DNA of 64,000 nucleotides from positions 1 to 64,000 of the forward strand of contig CADCDO010000024.1 in assembly GCA_902800345.1 (NCBI GenBank), given 5' to 3'. Position 1 is the first letter of the stretch. The number at the start of each line of letters is the position of its first letter. The notes beneath the pieces are model-generated. The model was not told the origin of the DNA. It saw nothing but the letters and a program-made list of their open reading frames with translations, and ran no database searches. This document shows positions 1 through 8,627 of this stretch, in pieces. The position numbers were made by a program, and so were the translations under genes. This stretch comes from Fibrobacter succinogenes (lineage in GTDB: Bacteria > Fibrobacterota > Fibrobacteria > Fibrobacterales > Fibrobacteraceae).

Positions 1-2
1 AG

Positions 3-98
3 GAGGACATGTTATACCTCTTTGAGGAAGCTCTTTGGTTACGCTTGCAAATTGGCAGAGCTTGGCACAACTTGCAAGATTTGGAGTCCCAAATTTAG
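3..98 (+). CDS. 3' end of a truncated unknown CDS
   Basis: The third forward frame is open from the left edge to a TAG at 96-98. It encodes about 31 residues rich in Leu, Glu and Trp that look helical (LFEEALWLRLQIGRAWHNL). It would be the C-terminus of a gene that begins left of the window. It meets the stop of the endonuclease I gene on the other strand at 95-97, so the two would be convergent and overlap by two bases. The family cannot be recognised from this fragment, and chance openness of a 96-base stretch is possible. Confidence 0.35.
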   Translation, partial: EDMLYLFEEALWLRLQIGRAWHNLQDLESQI

Positions 99-871
99 TC
101 ATTTGCTTTTAGGCTGTCAACAGGTTCGACCGGCGTGGCGGGTTCCTGACACTTTTCGAAGACGAACGGGTTGTGGTCGCCCTGGACCTTGAAAATGCGG
201 CGGTCGCGCTCGCATTCGCGTTCCGTGACGGGGTAAGCCCTGTCCCAAGCTTCGAAAAGCCTGCGGTCCTGCTTGGAGAGGTTGATGCCGTAAGTCTTTT
301 CCATGTAGAAGTGCACGCGTGCGATGAGACCGCGGACTTCTTTGCGGGGTTGGACTTTCTTTTCTTCAAAATCGACGATGGTTTCGCATTCCCCGTACAT
401 CGGGGTCGGGCTGTTTGTCCACTGGTTGAACATGAAGTTGCTACGGTCTCCGTTCACTTCGCCGATGGCGGGGTAGAGGTTGTGGAGGTCGCCTTCCATA
501 ATCTTGAACGTGGAATCGTTCGCGCTGCAGTTCTTGCGTCCGCCGTCGCGCCAGCAGGGGAGGTGCTGGCCCATGTTATGGGCGGTGACGATGTGTTCCC
601 ATTCGATGCGTTGTGCTCGCTTGAAGCTCTTGCGTTTTTCGTTTTCGCGCGGCTTGTAGTTGCAGGAGCTGAAATCGACGGTCTTTTTGTCAATGTACCG
701 GCAGTCGCAATAGAGTGTTCGCTGGAGATCGCCGTAATAGATGCGTCTCATCTGCTTGCCCGCATCGCGGTAGTTGTAGTGCTTGGGAGCTGCTTCGGGA
801 TTCACCTTCGCGAACGAGAATGCAGCGAAAATGCAAAGAATCAAAGCGACAGCGCTTGCTGATACTTTCAT
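95..871 (-). CDS. endA: Secreted endonuclease I (EndA/NucM family)
   Basis: This 258-aa protein has an N-terminal signal peptide (hydrophobic residues about 5-21, ending SFAK) and then an endonuclease I domain. The family's signatures are visible: EWEHIVTAHNMG carries the catalytic His region and HNLYPAIGEVNGDRSN carries the Mg-binding His/Asn pattern. Members cut double- and single-stranded DNA non-specifically in the periplasm or outside the cell. Several Cys residues (CDCRY, CW, NC, ECE) suggest disulphides, which fits export. Length is normal for the family. It is a single gene, convergent with the fragment at the left edge and divergent from folC. Confidence 0.9.
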   Translation of the reverse strand: MKVSASAVALILCIFAAFSFAKVNPEAAPKHYNYRDAGKQMRRIYYGDLQRTLYCDCRYIDKKTVDFSSCNYKPRENEKRKSFKRAQRIEWEHIVTAHNMGQHLPCWRDGGRKNCSANDSTFKIMEGDLHNLYPAIGEVNGDRSNFMFNQWTNSPTPMYGECETIVDFEEKKVQPRKEVRGLIARVHFYMEKTYGINLSKQDRRLFEAWDRAYPVTERECERDRRIFKVQGDHNPFVFEKCQEPATPVEPVDSLKAND

Positions 872-940
872 ATAAATAACCCTTGATTTTAATGTTTGTG
901 TGCTAAAAATTAGTCTTTTTTTGAACGAATATTTTGTTTG

Positions 941-1152
941 TTACGTATTTGAGGTGTTTTTTAGAGGCGTTTAGTACGTAAAAAAGCCGTTTTTTGCATG
1001 TAAATTAACTGCTTGGCGGTCGGTTTTACGTACTGAATGCCATTTTTTTTTACCACTTAGTACGTAAATGCGGCAAAAAACACGGGCCTGTATAAATTAA
1101 TTTTCCTGAAATTACGTACTAACAGCTCGTTTAGAGCCCGAAAAGTACGTAA
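941..1152. repeat. Three-unit array of TTACGTACT...AGTACGTAA inverted repeats
   Basis: Within the 397-base gap between endA and folC lie three copies of an inverted repeat: TTACGTACT, about 23 variable bases, AGTACGTAA. The units are 941-981 (left arm degenerate, TTACGTATT), 1026-1067 and 1112-1152. They repeat with a period of 85-86 bases, separated by 44-base AT-rich spacers, two of which contain TAAATTAA. Loop and spacer sequences differ, so only the arms and the spacing are kept. This could be a cluster of binding sites for a dimeric regulator or a set of small hairpins. No gene is seen in the gap. Confidence 0.75.
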
Positions 1153-1268
1153 AAATCACAAAAAAGGCCCTAAAAGTCCCCGAAAACCAATCAATACCAG
1201 TTAAAGCGTGCTTTGGGAATCTGTTTGGAGTTAGGTCGCCTGCGCTAAAACTTTCTATATTAGGAACC

Positions 1269-2594
1269 ATGATTCAGGACGGATTGGAATATTTGAACTC
1301 TCGACTTATATTCGGGATGATGCCGGGGCTCGCCTCTACGCGTAAACTTTGCGAGGTGCTCGGAAACCCACAAAAAAAGTTCAAGAAAATCCATGTGGTT
1401 GGCACGAACGGCAAGGGTTCTACGAGCTATTATCTGTCCGGGATTTTGCAGGCGCATGGACTTAAGACTGGGCTTTATACGAGCCCGCATTTGGTGAGCT
1501 TGCGCGAACGCATCCGTGTGAACGATTTGCCGATAGACGATGAAACTCTTGATAGCTTGATTATGAGAGTCAAGGCGGCGGCCGAAGAGACGGGGGTCGA
1601 GCCCACGTTCTTTGAAGTTCTCACGATTGTTGCGTTTCTCTATTACGCCGAACAGGGGGTCGATGTCGCAGTCCTTGAAGCGGGGCTGGGTGGCCGTCTG
1701 GACAGTACGGCGGTCGCGGATGGCGAACTGATTGTGCTGACGAGCATCGGACTCGAGCATACCGAAGTGCTTGGTCAAACCGAGAGTGCCATCCTCAAGG
1801 AAAAAATGGGGGTAGCGGGTTCTGCACAAAGTATTCTTTCGAACGGTCATGGCAAGACTTTTGTGCTTGGTGGACTTGACGAGAAGTTGCTTGAAGAAGC
1901 CCGTATGTTCGCTTCGACACGTGGCTGTACATGCGTTGTTCCTGAAATCCGCAAAGATATCGAATTGCTGAATTTAGGACAACATTATGTCGAAAACGCA
2001 AGTCTTTCGTTGAAGGCGGCTGAGTTGTTCCTTCAAAAACAGAAAGACGAAAATGTAGATAGTGAATTTGTTTGTTACGACGATGGGCTTGCGCTCAGGG
2101 TCCTTTCGACGCGTTCGTGGGCGGGCCGCATGCAAAAGCTGGTGGACCGCAATGGCGTTACCCGTTTTATATTGGACGGGGCGCACAATTCCCATGCCGT
2201 TCGCCGCCTGGTCGAAACTCTTGATGAATATTTCCCGGGACAAAAGTTCCATTGCATTTTCGGAGCGCTCCGCGACAAGGACGTGGGCGAAATGCTCAAA
2301 CTCATGGCTCCGCACGTGAGCCACTGGCATATCACGCGGACGCCGTACCCGCGTTTCCGCGAACTTTCGGACTTGCAGGAAGAACTTGAAAAGCTGGGGT
2401 GTTCCGTTTCGAGTGCGGGCGAATTTACTCATGCCTATTTGGACGAAGTCTGCGCTGGAGTCACGGATTCGTCGCCGATTCTCATTACGGGGAGCCTCTA
2501 CATGATCGGGGCTACAGTCCAGGCGCTCAAGGACGACTTTGACGGATTGAATTTTTTCCGCGGGATGGAACCGACAACGAACGAACACCGTTGA
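1269..2594 (+). CDS. folC: Folylpolyglutamate synthase / dihydrofolate synthase
   Basis: FolC joins glutamate to dihydropteroate and to folates in the cytoplasm, using ATP. The 441-aa sequence has the Mur-ligase-type P-loop GTNGKGST at about residues 46-53, the TSPH-LVSLRERI element that follows it, the GLGGRLDSTA motif, and the C-terminal DGAHN motif that binds the substrate. Length is normal. The ATG at 1269 is preceded by AGGAA with short spacing. It appears monocistronic and ends in a strong bidirectional terminator shared with the convergent lipoprotein gene. Confidence 0.93.
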   Translation: MIQDGLEYLNSRLIFGMMPGLASTRKLCEVLGNPQKKFKKIHVVGTNGKGSTSYYLSGILQAHGLKTGLYTSPHLVSLRERIRVNDLPIDDETLDSLIMRVKAAAEETGVEPTFFEVLTIVAFLYYAEQGVDVAVLEAGLGGRLDSTAVADGELIVLTSIGLEHTEVLGQTESAILKEKMGVAGSAQSILSNGHGKTFVLGGLDEKLLEEARMFASTRGCTCVVPEIRKDIELLNLGQHYVENASLSLKAAELFLQKQKDENVDSEFVCYDDGLALRVLSTRSWAGRMQKLVDRNGVTRFILDGAHNSHAVRRLVETLDEYFPGQKFHCIFGALRDKDVGEMLKLMAPHVSHWHITRTPYPRFRELSDLQEELEKLGCSVSSAGEFTHAYLDEVCAGVTDSSPILITGSLYMIGATVQALKDDFDGLNFFRGMEPTTNEHR

Positions 2595-2623
2595 TATCGC
2601 GTTTCGTTTTGTAATTGTTAAAA

Positions 2624-2660
2624 ACAAAAAAACATTGGAGAAAGTCCAATGTTTTTTTTG
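2624..2660. terminator. Bidirectional terminator between folC and the LPP20-like gene
   Basis: ACATTGGA-GAAAG-TCCAATGT forms a perfect 8-bp stem (2632-2652) with an A-run on the left and eight Ts on the right. It can serve both convergent genes. Confidence 0.85.
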
Positions 2661-2678
2661 ACAGAAATTCGAACTGGA

Positions 2679-3221
2679 TTAGAAATCGATTTCGTCGAGT
2701 TCGGCGTAAGCCTTTTCAGCAGCGGCGCGAACCTTTTCGGCTTCTTCCTTCTTTTCCTGCTGTTCGAGCATCTTGACGTATTCGGAGACGAGGTCCGAGT
2801 CGAGAGTCATGATGCCATAAACCTTGAACTTGCCGTCGGCGGTCGTTTCGACCTTGACGTCCTGAAGCGTAGCGCCGTTAAGACGGGCATCCACGGCAGT
2901 CTTGGACGTGCTCTGGAAGTGTTCGGAGATTTCTTCGCTCACGTCTTCCTTGAAGTTCTTGACAAGAGCCTTTGTCTGGGCGTCAATGGACTTGGCGAGA
3001 TCGACACGGGCGTTCTGGTCAGCCTTTTCCAATGCGATTTGTTCATCGGCAGATTCGCCGATACCGATGCCAGCCGGGATGTGCTGCTTGATGTAGTTTT
3101 TCTTCTGCATCTGCATTTCAACGAGGAGGCTTGCAGACTTTTCTTGCGGGGTCTGCGGAGGATTGCTTGAACAACCAGCAAAGAGTGCTGCAATTGCGAG
3201 GCATGCGAACAGTTTTTTCAT
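2679..3221 (-). CDS. LPP20-family lipoprotein
   Basis: The 180-aa protein starts with a lipoprotein signal peptide and lipobox (LFAGC, Cys at about residue 16). The mature part has the layout of the LPP20 family: an IGIGES.ADEQIAL.KADQNARVDLAKSID segment (helix after a strand), a second alpha/beta half (VKVETTADGKFKVYGIMTLD), and a charged helical tail rich in Glu and Lys. Members sit in the cell envelope; their exact role is not established. The neighbouring tolQ is divergently transcribed. Family assignment rests on pattern recognition only. Confidence 0.7.
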   Translation of the reverse strand: MKKLFACLAIAALFAGCSSNPPQTPQEKSASLLVEMQMQKKNYIKQHIPAGIGIGESADEQIALEKADQNARVDLAKSIDAQTKALVKNFKEDVSEEISEHFQSTSKTAVDARLNGATLQDVKVETTADGKFKVYGIMTLDSDLVSEYVKMLEQQEKKEEAEKVRAAAEKAYAELDEIDF

Positions 3222-3417
3222 TGTATTCTCCTTGGATGTTAATCCGTTGGTTTAATGAGATTAATATACAAAAAACTTTCATTGAAAACGGAAAGCATAA
3301 AAACATTTATTAAAAAAAGTGTTGATAATCTTATTTTGCCTTTTTTGTGTATTTCTTTTTTGTATACTTACGTATATAAATGGAACTCTGTAAAAAAATA
3401 AAATTTTGGAGGTCGTC

Positions 3418-4119
3418 TTGAACAATACAGTCCCTGTTTTGCAGATGGTGATGCAGTCCGATATTGTTACAATGATAATTCTTGGCGTGCTCGCCTTTAT
3501 GTCGCTTGGCTCGTGGGGAATCATTATTGTTAAGTTCTTTAAACATAAGTCGAACTTGCGCGCGAATTCTCGCTTTTTCAAGGAATTTGGCAAATTGAAA
3601 AGTTTTTCCGACCTCCAGCGACTTTGCAGCGTTTCAGGCGATAGCGCGCTCCGCTTTTTAAGTATCGAAGTCCTGAACGAGGCTTCCAAGTTCAAGGGAA
3701 AAGTGAATTACGAATCCATTCAGCACAGGGCGTCCCTGCTTGAAGATGCCATCCAGCGCTCGATAGAAGGCATCCGCATGGGCGAGGACCGCTATTTGAC
3801 GTTCCTTGCCACGAGTTCTAACCTGGCTCCGTTCTTTGGATTGCTGGGCACGGTCTGGGGAATCATGATTGCGTTTTTCCAGATCGGTCATCACGGGTCC
3901 GCGGACTTGACCGTTGTCGCTCCGGGTATCGCCATGGCGCTTATCACGACGGTTGCGGGTCTCGTGGTCGCAATCCCGGCTTCTGCCGGGTACAACTATT
4001 TTACTTCGAAAAACGGATGTAACGAAACTTCGTATTACAATTTCGGCTCGCAAGTCTTGAGCTTGTTCAAAAGAGGCGACTTGCAGACTGTTGAAGGCAT
4101 TCCGGAGGAGGACGCTTGA
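3418..4119 (+). CDS. tolQ: TolQ/ExbB/MotA-type proton channel subunit
   Basis: First gene of the Tol-Pal locus. TolQ and TolR form a proton-driven motor in the inner membrane that energises TolA. An N-terminal membrane segment (about residues 18-37) is followed by a cytoplasmic region and two C-terminal membrane segments, including the conserved LAPFFGLLGTVWGIM and IAMALITTVAGLVVAIPA motifs. I place the start at TTG 3418 because GGAGG lies five bases upstream (3408-3412); an upstream in-frame TTG at 3406 overlaps that site. The gene overlaps tolR by four bases. Confidence 0.88.
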   Translation: MNNTVPVLQMVMQSDIVTMIILGVLAFMSLGSWGIIIVKFFKHKSNLRANSRFFKEFGKLKSFSDLQRLCSVSGDSALRFLSIEVLNEASKFKGKVNYESIQHRASLLEDAIQRSIEGIRMGEDRYLTFLATSSNLAPFFGLLGTVWGIMIAFFQIGHHGSADLTVVAPGIAMALITTVAGLVVAIPASAGYNYFTSKNGCNETSYYNFGSQVLSLFKRGDLQTVEGIPEEDA

Positions 4120-4532
4120 AACGCAGCCGCCGTAAGGATTTAAAGCAGGAGCTGAACCTCACGAACATGATCGATATTGTGTTCGCTATATTAATTGTGT
4201 TCATTTTGTGCGCTCCGTTGATGAGCCAGGGAGTAAAGGTCAATCTCCCGCAGGTAAAGGCTCCGACGATGGAACAGCAGAAACTCCTTAAAGTTTCTAT
4301 CACCAAGAACCTTGAAATATTCATTGCCGATATGCAGGTGGATATGGAGAGTTTCGAAAGCATTTTCAAGTCGCTTTGGAATGGCGAAATGGCGGTGGTC
4401 ATCAACTCGGACGAGGCCGTAAGCTATGGCTTTGTGATGAAAGTTGTGACTCAAGTGCAAAAACTTGGTGTGACGAAACTCGGTTTTTTGACGATGACCC
4501 CCAAAGACGAACTGGTAAATGAAAAGAAATAG
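4116..4532 (+). CDS. tolR: TolR/ExbD-type motor subunit
   Basis: This 138-aa protein has the ExbD/TolR form: a basic N-terminus, one membrane helix with the essential Asp (NMIDIVFAILIVF, Asp at residue 20), and a small periplasmic domain. It starts at a TTG that overlaps the tolQ stop, behind GGAGGAGG, and its end overlaps the next gene by 14 bases. The arrangement implies translational coupling in a tolQ-tolR-tolA operon. Confidence 0.87.
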   Translation: MKRSRRKDLKQELNLTNMIDIVFAILIVFILCAPLMSQGVKVNLPQVKAPTMEQQKLLKVSITKNLEIFIADMQVDMESFESIFKSLWNGEMAVVINSDEAVSYGFVMKVVTQVQKLGVTKLGFLTMTPKDELVNEKK

Positions 4533-5457
4533 GGAACAAATCCAATATTTCGAGACGGAAGACGATGGAACGTTGATGAAAATCATCGTGTCTGCCGTTG
4601 TGTTTCATTTGGCCGTTGTCGGGACGTTGATTGGACTTCATCAAATTGACCTGAGCAAGCCGTCGGAAGAGATTCCCGTGTTCGAGATGGTGCAAGTTGA
4701 AGAAGTCGTAAAGCAGCCTTCGGCGCCCGCGCCCGTGCCGGAACCTGAACCGCAACAGGCGCCGAAAGAGGAAACTCCGCCGGAAGCGCCGCCGGAGCCC
4801 GTGCCTGAAACAGTCCAGACGCCCGAACCCGTGCAGGAGCCGACACCCGAAAAGACGCTTGAGCCGGAGGCTCCGCAAGTTCCGGAGGAACCTGCTCCCG
4901 AAATGAAGCCGGATACGCCGGAACCTGTGCCCGTGCCGAAGGAAACGCCCCAGCCCGAAGAGCCCGAAAAGGTGGAACCCGAAAAGCCGAAACCGGTCGA
5001 AAAACCGGTCGAAAAGCCGCTTGAAAGGGTGGCGAAGAAGACCGTCGAAAAGAAAAAGACCGAGCCGAAGCCCGTAAAGAAGCCAAAGAAGGAAGACGAT
5101 TTCGATATCGACGATTTGAACTTGCAAAAGTCGTTCGAGATGCCGAGCCTCAAGGCGGTGAACCCGATTGACATGGATCCGTTGATGCAGGTGTTCCTGG
5201 AACGTGCAAAGCAGAAAATCATGAGCAATTTCAATCCGCCGAACGGTCTTTCGATTCCTCGTGACGCGAAGACGACTGTACAGTTCTCCGTGGAACGCTC
5301 AGGGCAAATTACGGGCGTGTTGCTCAAACGGTCTTCGTCGAACAGCGCTTGGGACCACTTGTCGATGCGAGCCGTGAAAATTTCGAAGTTGCCGGAACTT
5401 CCGCCGACGTACAAAGGTTCAAGTCTCGTGTTGCAGTTTAACTTTACGCCGAACTAG
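4519..5457 (+). CDS. tolA: TolA/TonB-like energy-transducing protein
   Basis: The 312-aa product has a short cytoplasmic N-terminus, one membrane helix (about residues 22-41), a long Pro/Glu-rich and then Lys-rich stretch (about 50-190) that could span the periplasm, and a C-terminal TonB/TolA-like domain (about 220-312) with QFSVERSGQITGVLLKRSS. By position it is the TolA of this locus, linking the TolQR motor to Pal and TolB. The linker is PEP-rich, as in TonB, rather than the long Ala/Lys helix of enteric TolA, so a TonB role cannot be excluded. Confidence 0.8.
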   Translation: MKRNREQIQYFETEDDGTLMKIIVSAVVFHLAVVGTLIGLHQIDLSKPSEEIPVFEMVQVEEVVKQPSAPAPVPEPEPQQAPKEETPPEAPPEPVPETVQTPEPVQEPTPEKTLEPEAPQVPEEPAPEMKPDTPEPVPVPKETPQPEEPEKVEPEKPKPVEKPVEKPLERVAKKTVEKKKTEPKPVKKPKKEDDFDIDDLNLQKSFEMPSLKAVNPIDMDPLMQVFLERAKQKIMSNFNPPNGLSIPRDAKTTVQFSVERSGQITGVLLKRSSSNSAWDHLSMRAVKISKLPELPPTYKGSSLVLQFNFTPN

Positions 5458-5476
5458 AAAAGGAGATGCACGACAT

Positions 5477-5760
5477 ATAGTTGGTAGAGCTTAGAATTTA
5501 GAGCCTAGTAGGAAGTAGGCGGTAGGAAGTAGGCGGTGAATGTCATCCTGGAGCTGAAGGCGATAGGATCCAGTAATCCTTAGACATGATATGACTGGAT
5601 ACTTCGTTCTTCGAACTCAGTATGACGAATGAAGTAAACGGTTTACTGGAGGCTCTTCCTCTAATTGTCACTCTTCGAAGAGAATCCGAATTTGTCTAGT
5701 AACCAATGACCAACGACTAATGACTAATGACCAACAACTATACCGTCGTGCAAATTGAGG
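5477..5760. repeat. Cluster of dispersed short repeats between tolA and tolB
   Basis: The 308-base gap holds several dispersed repeat types and no gene. TAGTTGGTAGAGCTTAG-type and GTAGGAAGTAGGCG tandem bits lie at 5477-5536. A GTCATCCTGGAGC...GGATCCAGT unit lies at 5542-5574, followed by its inverted partner ACTGGATACTTCG...CAGTATGAC at 5593-5626. Runs of ACCAATGACCAACGACTAATGACTAATGACC lie near 5701-5740. The inverted pair could fold into a long hairpin in mRNA between tolA and tolB. Confidence 0.75.
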
Positions 5761-5765
5761 TTATG

Positions 5766-7040
5766 ATGAATAAAATTAAATTGCTTTTTGTGTTTATGGC
5801 GATGGCGCTTGTGGCGCCTGCGTTTGCGGCGATAGATACGATTGCCGTGGATGTCGGTATATCGGTGTTCCAGACGATGCCGATAGGCGTTGTGCCTTTT
5901 GAAGAAGAAGGCAAAATCAAGTGGACGACCGAAGCTCCGCACCAGATTTTGACGCGGGACGCGAACCTCTCCGGGCGTTTCGAGGCGGTTCCGTCGGAAC
6001 AGTTCGACTTGGTGCTTTTTAGCAAGAAACGTGCTCGTCAGTACGTAACCGGGACTGCGACCAAGCTCCCGAACGGGAAAATCAAGCTTGATTGCTATCT
6101 GTACGCTGCGGAAACGAAAGATTTGTTGCTTGGCGAAAGCTATACCGTGAAGCCTTATGACGTGCGCCAGGCGGTCCATTCGTTCTTTGACAAGGTCGTA
6201 TATCGGTTGTTCGGCGAACGGGGTGTTGCGTCGACGAAACTTGCTTACGTCTCGAAAATCGATGGTATCAAGCAGGTGATGATTTCGGATTATGATGGTT
6301 TTTCCCGCCGGCAGATTACGCGCGATTCCTCTATCAGCATGATGCCTGTCTGGCAGAAGGGCAACAAGGGGCTTGTGTATGTGAGTTTCCGCAAGCAGCG
6401 CCCGAACCTTTATTCTATCACGTTTGGAGGCAAGGAAACGCCGCTCTTTACGCAGTACAAGCAGACCTTCAGCCCGGCGGTGAACCCGAAAACGGGTGAA
6501 CTCCTTTTCTCGGTGACGGAAGGGGCGAAAACCGAAATCTATCGCGGCGACCTGAAAACCGGTACATCCCAAAAGTTCCTGCATCTGAAATCGAACCAGG
6601 TGAGCCCTTCGTGGAGTCCGTTTGCAAGCGAAGTGCTGTTTACAAGCGATCGTGGTGGCTCTCCGCAAGTTTATGCCGTGGGCAAAGACGGCACGGACGT
6701 AAGACGCATTACGTTCATGGGGCATTACAACGAACGTGCGAGTTGGTCCCCGGAAGGCGACCGCATCGTCTATACGTCGATGGATGACGGCAAGATGAAC
6801 ATTTACACGTGCGCACTTGACGGTACGGATATCGTGCAGTTGACCTCCAATGCCGGAAACAACGAACACCCGTCCTGGTCGCCGGATGGCAAGCTGATTG
6901 CGTTTGCCAGTGACCGCGGCGGCAATTATCAAATTTATATTATGCGTAAGGACGGGAGCGGCGTGACTCGGATTACGAACGGTTCCGAGAATACTTCGCC
7001 GACGTGGTCCTGGTTCTTTGACGAGAAAAAAGCTAAATAG
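5766..7040 (+). CDS. tolB: TolB beta-propeller protein
   Basis: TolB is the periplasmic partner of Pal in outer-membrane constriction and stability. After a signal peptide (about residues 1-21, ending APAFA) comes a TolB N-terminal domain (about 25-150) and a six-bladed propeller with WD40-like PD40 repeats: SWSPFASEVLFTSDRGGSPQVY, SWSPEGDRIVYTS and SWSPDGKLIAFASDRGGNYQIY are typical blades. I choose the second of two adjacent ATGs (5766) because GAGG lies five bases upstream; ATG 5763 would be too close. Pal follows after 14 bases. Confidence 0.93.
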   Translation: MNKIKLLFVFMAMALVAPAFAAIDTIAVDVGISVFQTMPIGVVPFEEEGKIKWTTEAPHQILTRDANLSGRFEAVPSEQFDLVLFSKKRARQYVTGTATKLPNGKIKLDCYLYAAETKDLLLGESYTVKPYDVRQAVHSFFDKVVYRLFGERGVASTKLAYVSKIDGIKQVMISDYDGFSRRQITRDSSISMMPVWQKGNKGLVYVSFRKQRPNLYSITFGGKETPLFTQYKQTFSPAVNPKTGELLFSVTEGAKTEIYRGDLKTGTSQKFLHLKSNQVSPSWSPFASEVLFTSDRGGSPQVYAVGKDGTDVRRITFMGHYNERASWSPEGDRIVYTSMDDGKMNIYTCALDGTDIVQLTSNAGNNEHPSWSPDGKLIAFASDRGGNYQIYIMRKDGSGVTRITNGSENTSPTWSWFFDEKKAK

Positions 7041-7054
7041 AGGAGTGGTGAAAA

Positions 7055-7639
7055 GTGAAAACGTTGCTTAGATGGACTTTGATGGCTGCTGCCGTTGCGC
7101 TTTTGGCTTGGGGCTGCAGCAAGGAAAAACCGGAAACGGATCCATCCCCGAAAACGGCGGAACAGCCGGCTGATTCGACGCTCAATCTTGATGCGCTCAT
7201 TGCGGATACGCTGAGTGCCGATTCCTTGGCGAGGCTGGAGGCGGAACGCCTCGAAGCGGAGCGCGCACGCCTGGAAGAGATGATCAACCGCATCATGCTT
7301 GAAGATGTGTATTTTGACTATGACCGTTCCGACTTGACCGAAAACGCCAAGCGTTTGCTTGCGCAAGTTGCCGAAATCCTGGTCAACGAGAACCGTTTCA
7401 TGGTGACGGTCGAGGGGCATACGGATGCCCGCGGGACCGAAGATTACAACATTTCCCTGGGGGCCCGCCGTTCGACTGTCGTGAGGGATTTCCTGATTGC
7501 GTACGGTGTGGATGGCAACAGGCTTGCGTCGGTGAGCTACGGAAAAGAACGTCCGAAAGTTCAGGGCGCCGATGAAGCCGCTTATTCCAAAAACCGCAGG
7601 GCCCATTTCCGTGTCTCTATTGTAGGAGTTGAACCGTGA
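7055..7639 (+). CDS. pal: Peptidoglycan-associated lipoprotein
   Basis: The 194-aa protein has a lipoprotein signal with Cys at residue 21 (LLAWGC), a linker with a short coiled coil (about 55-85), and an OmpA-like peptidoglycan-binding domain (about 88-190). FDYDRSDLTENAK, VEGHTDARGTEDYN and LGARRSTVVRDFL match the family's ligand-binding signature. It starts at GTG 7055 behind AGGAG. The stop overlaps the start of the next gene (GTGA), as expected for a coupled operon. Confidence 0.93.
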   Translation: MKTLLRWTLMAAAVALLAWGCSKEKPETDPSPKTAEQPADSTLNLDALIADTLSADSLARLEAERLEAERARLEEMINRIMLEDVYFDYDRSDLTENAKRLLAQVAEILVNENRFMVTVEGHTDARGTEDYNISLGARRSTVVRDFLIAYGVDGNRLASVSYGKERPKVQGADEAAYSKNRRAHFRVSIVGVEP

Positions 7640-8496
7640 ATTTGAAATCGATTTCTTTAAGTGTTCTTTTGGCTTCGTTCGTGCTTACAGGGTGCAGCAG
7701 CATTACCGTGTTGCGCACAAAAGAGATGAAAGCCGTGGGCGACGAAATCATGGTCAAGAATGATTCGGCGTACAAGGCTCTTTCGGCTGAAAACAAGTCT
7801 TTACGCACGGAACTCGATAGCGTGAAGGCGCAACTTGAAGCGGCTGCGGTGGCGCAGAAACGTTTGCAGGCGGAGGTGACAGTCCTTTCGAACCGTATGA
7901 GCGAAGAAACCGTGCGGCGTGATACCCGCCAGGAAGAAATCATCTACCGCCTGGATTTGCTGTTGGGCAAGTCCGACAAGATTTTGGCAAAGAAGGTCGT
8001 TGTGAACAATGGTGCTGCAAGTGCCGTGATGGAGTCCGACGCCAATGCCGAAAAGATGGTCGAAGCGGAAACGATGTTCAATGCGGCGCATTCCGATTAC
8101 CACCGTGGCGAGTACAAACTTGCGTATAACGGCTTTAAACAGGTCTATGAACTTGTGAAATCGGGCGAAATGGCGGAGGGTGCGCTTTACTGGATGTCTC
8201 TTTGCTTGATCGAGGCGAACCAGTCAGCAAAGGCGAAAACGCTCCTCACGAACCTTGTGGATTCGAACCCGAACGGCTTGAAGGCCTGCTCAGGAATGTT
8301 CAAGCTGGCAACGCTTTACGGCAAGGAATGCAACCTGGAGCGCCAAAAGCAGTACTTGCAAAAGATTCTTTCTAACAATACCTGCATTTCGACTCCGGAA
8401 CTGGAGCAGGCCGCCTCCGTGTTGCAGGGTATGCTGAACTTCCAATCGACAGATGGGCGCTCCGCTGAGGAAGTCTGTAGAGACCAGATGAGGTAA
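7636..8496 (+). CDS. cpoB: CpoB/YbgF-like TPR lipoprotein of the Tol locus
   Basis: It starts at GTG 7636 overlapping the pal stop, behind TAGGAG. The 286-aa product has a lipobox (VLTGC), a coiled coil (about residues 45-110) and a C-terminal region with TPR-like repeats (about 140-270; AETMFNAAHSDYHRGEYKLAYNGF, ALYWMSLCLIEANQSAKAKTLL). This is the layout and position of CpoB (YbgF), which coordinates peptidoglycan synthesis with Tol-driven constriction. Enteric CpoB is soluble; a lipidated form is unusual but not unique. Confidence 0.8.
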   Translation: MNLKSISLSVLLASFVLTGCSSITVLRTKEMKAVGDEIMVKNDSAYKALSAENKSLRTELDSVKAQLEAAAVAQKRLQAEVTVLSNRMSEETVRRDTRQEEIIYRLDLLLGKSDKILAKKVVVNNGAASAVMESDANAEKMVEAETMFNAAHSDYHRGEYKLAYNGFKQVYELVKSGEMAEGALYWMSLCLIEANQSAKAKTLLTNLVDSNPNGLKACSGMFKLATLYGKECNLERQKQYLQKILSNNTCISTPELEQAASVLQGMLNFQSTDGRSAEEVCRDQMR

Positions 8497-8572
8497 TCCC
8501 AAATAATCCTTAAACGTAATACTGGCGTAACCCGAACGGATTATTGTAATTTTCATATGTTTTTTTTACTAT

Positions 8573-8603
8573 AACGCTGTTATTTTCAGCGTTTTTCTTT
8601 TTT
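8573..8603 (+). terminator. Tol-Pal operon terminator
   Basis: AACGCTG-TTATTTT-CAGCGTT followed by a T-rich run. A second weaker inverted repeat (AATAATCC...GGATTATT) lies just upstream, about 8503-8544. Confidence 0.75.
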
Positions 8604-8627
8604 TATAAAAAGGAGGAATTTAAAAAT

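Noticed and set aside
173-862. A long plus-strand open frame (229 codons) opposite endA
   Set aside because: It is the antisense shadow of the endonuclease I gene, whose catalytic motifs and signal peptide are clear.
941-1152. A short CRISPR array at the endA-folC gap
   Set aside because: The conserved parts are two separate 9-base arms with variable sequence between them, and no cas genes are present.
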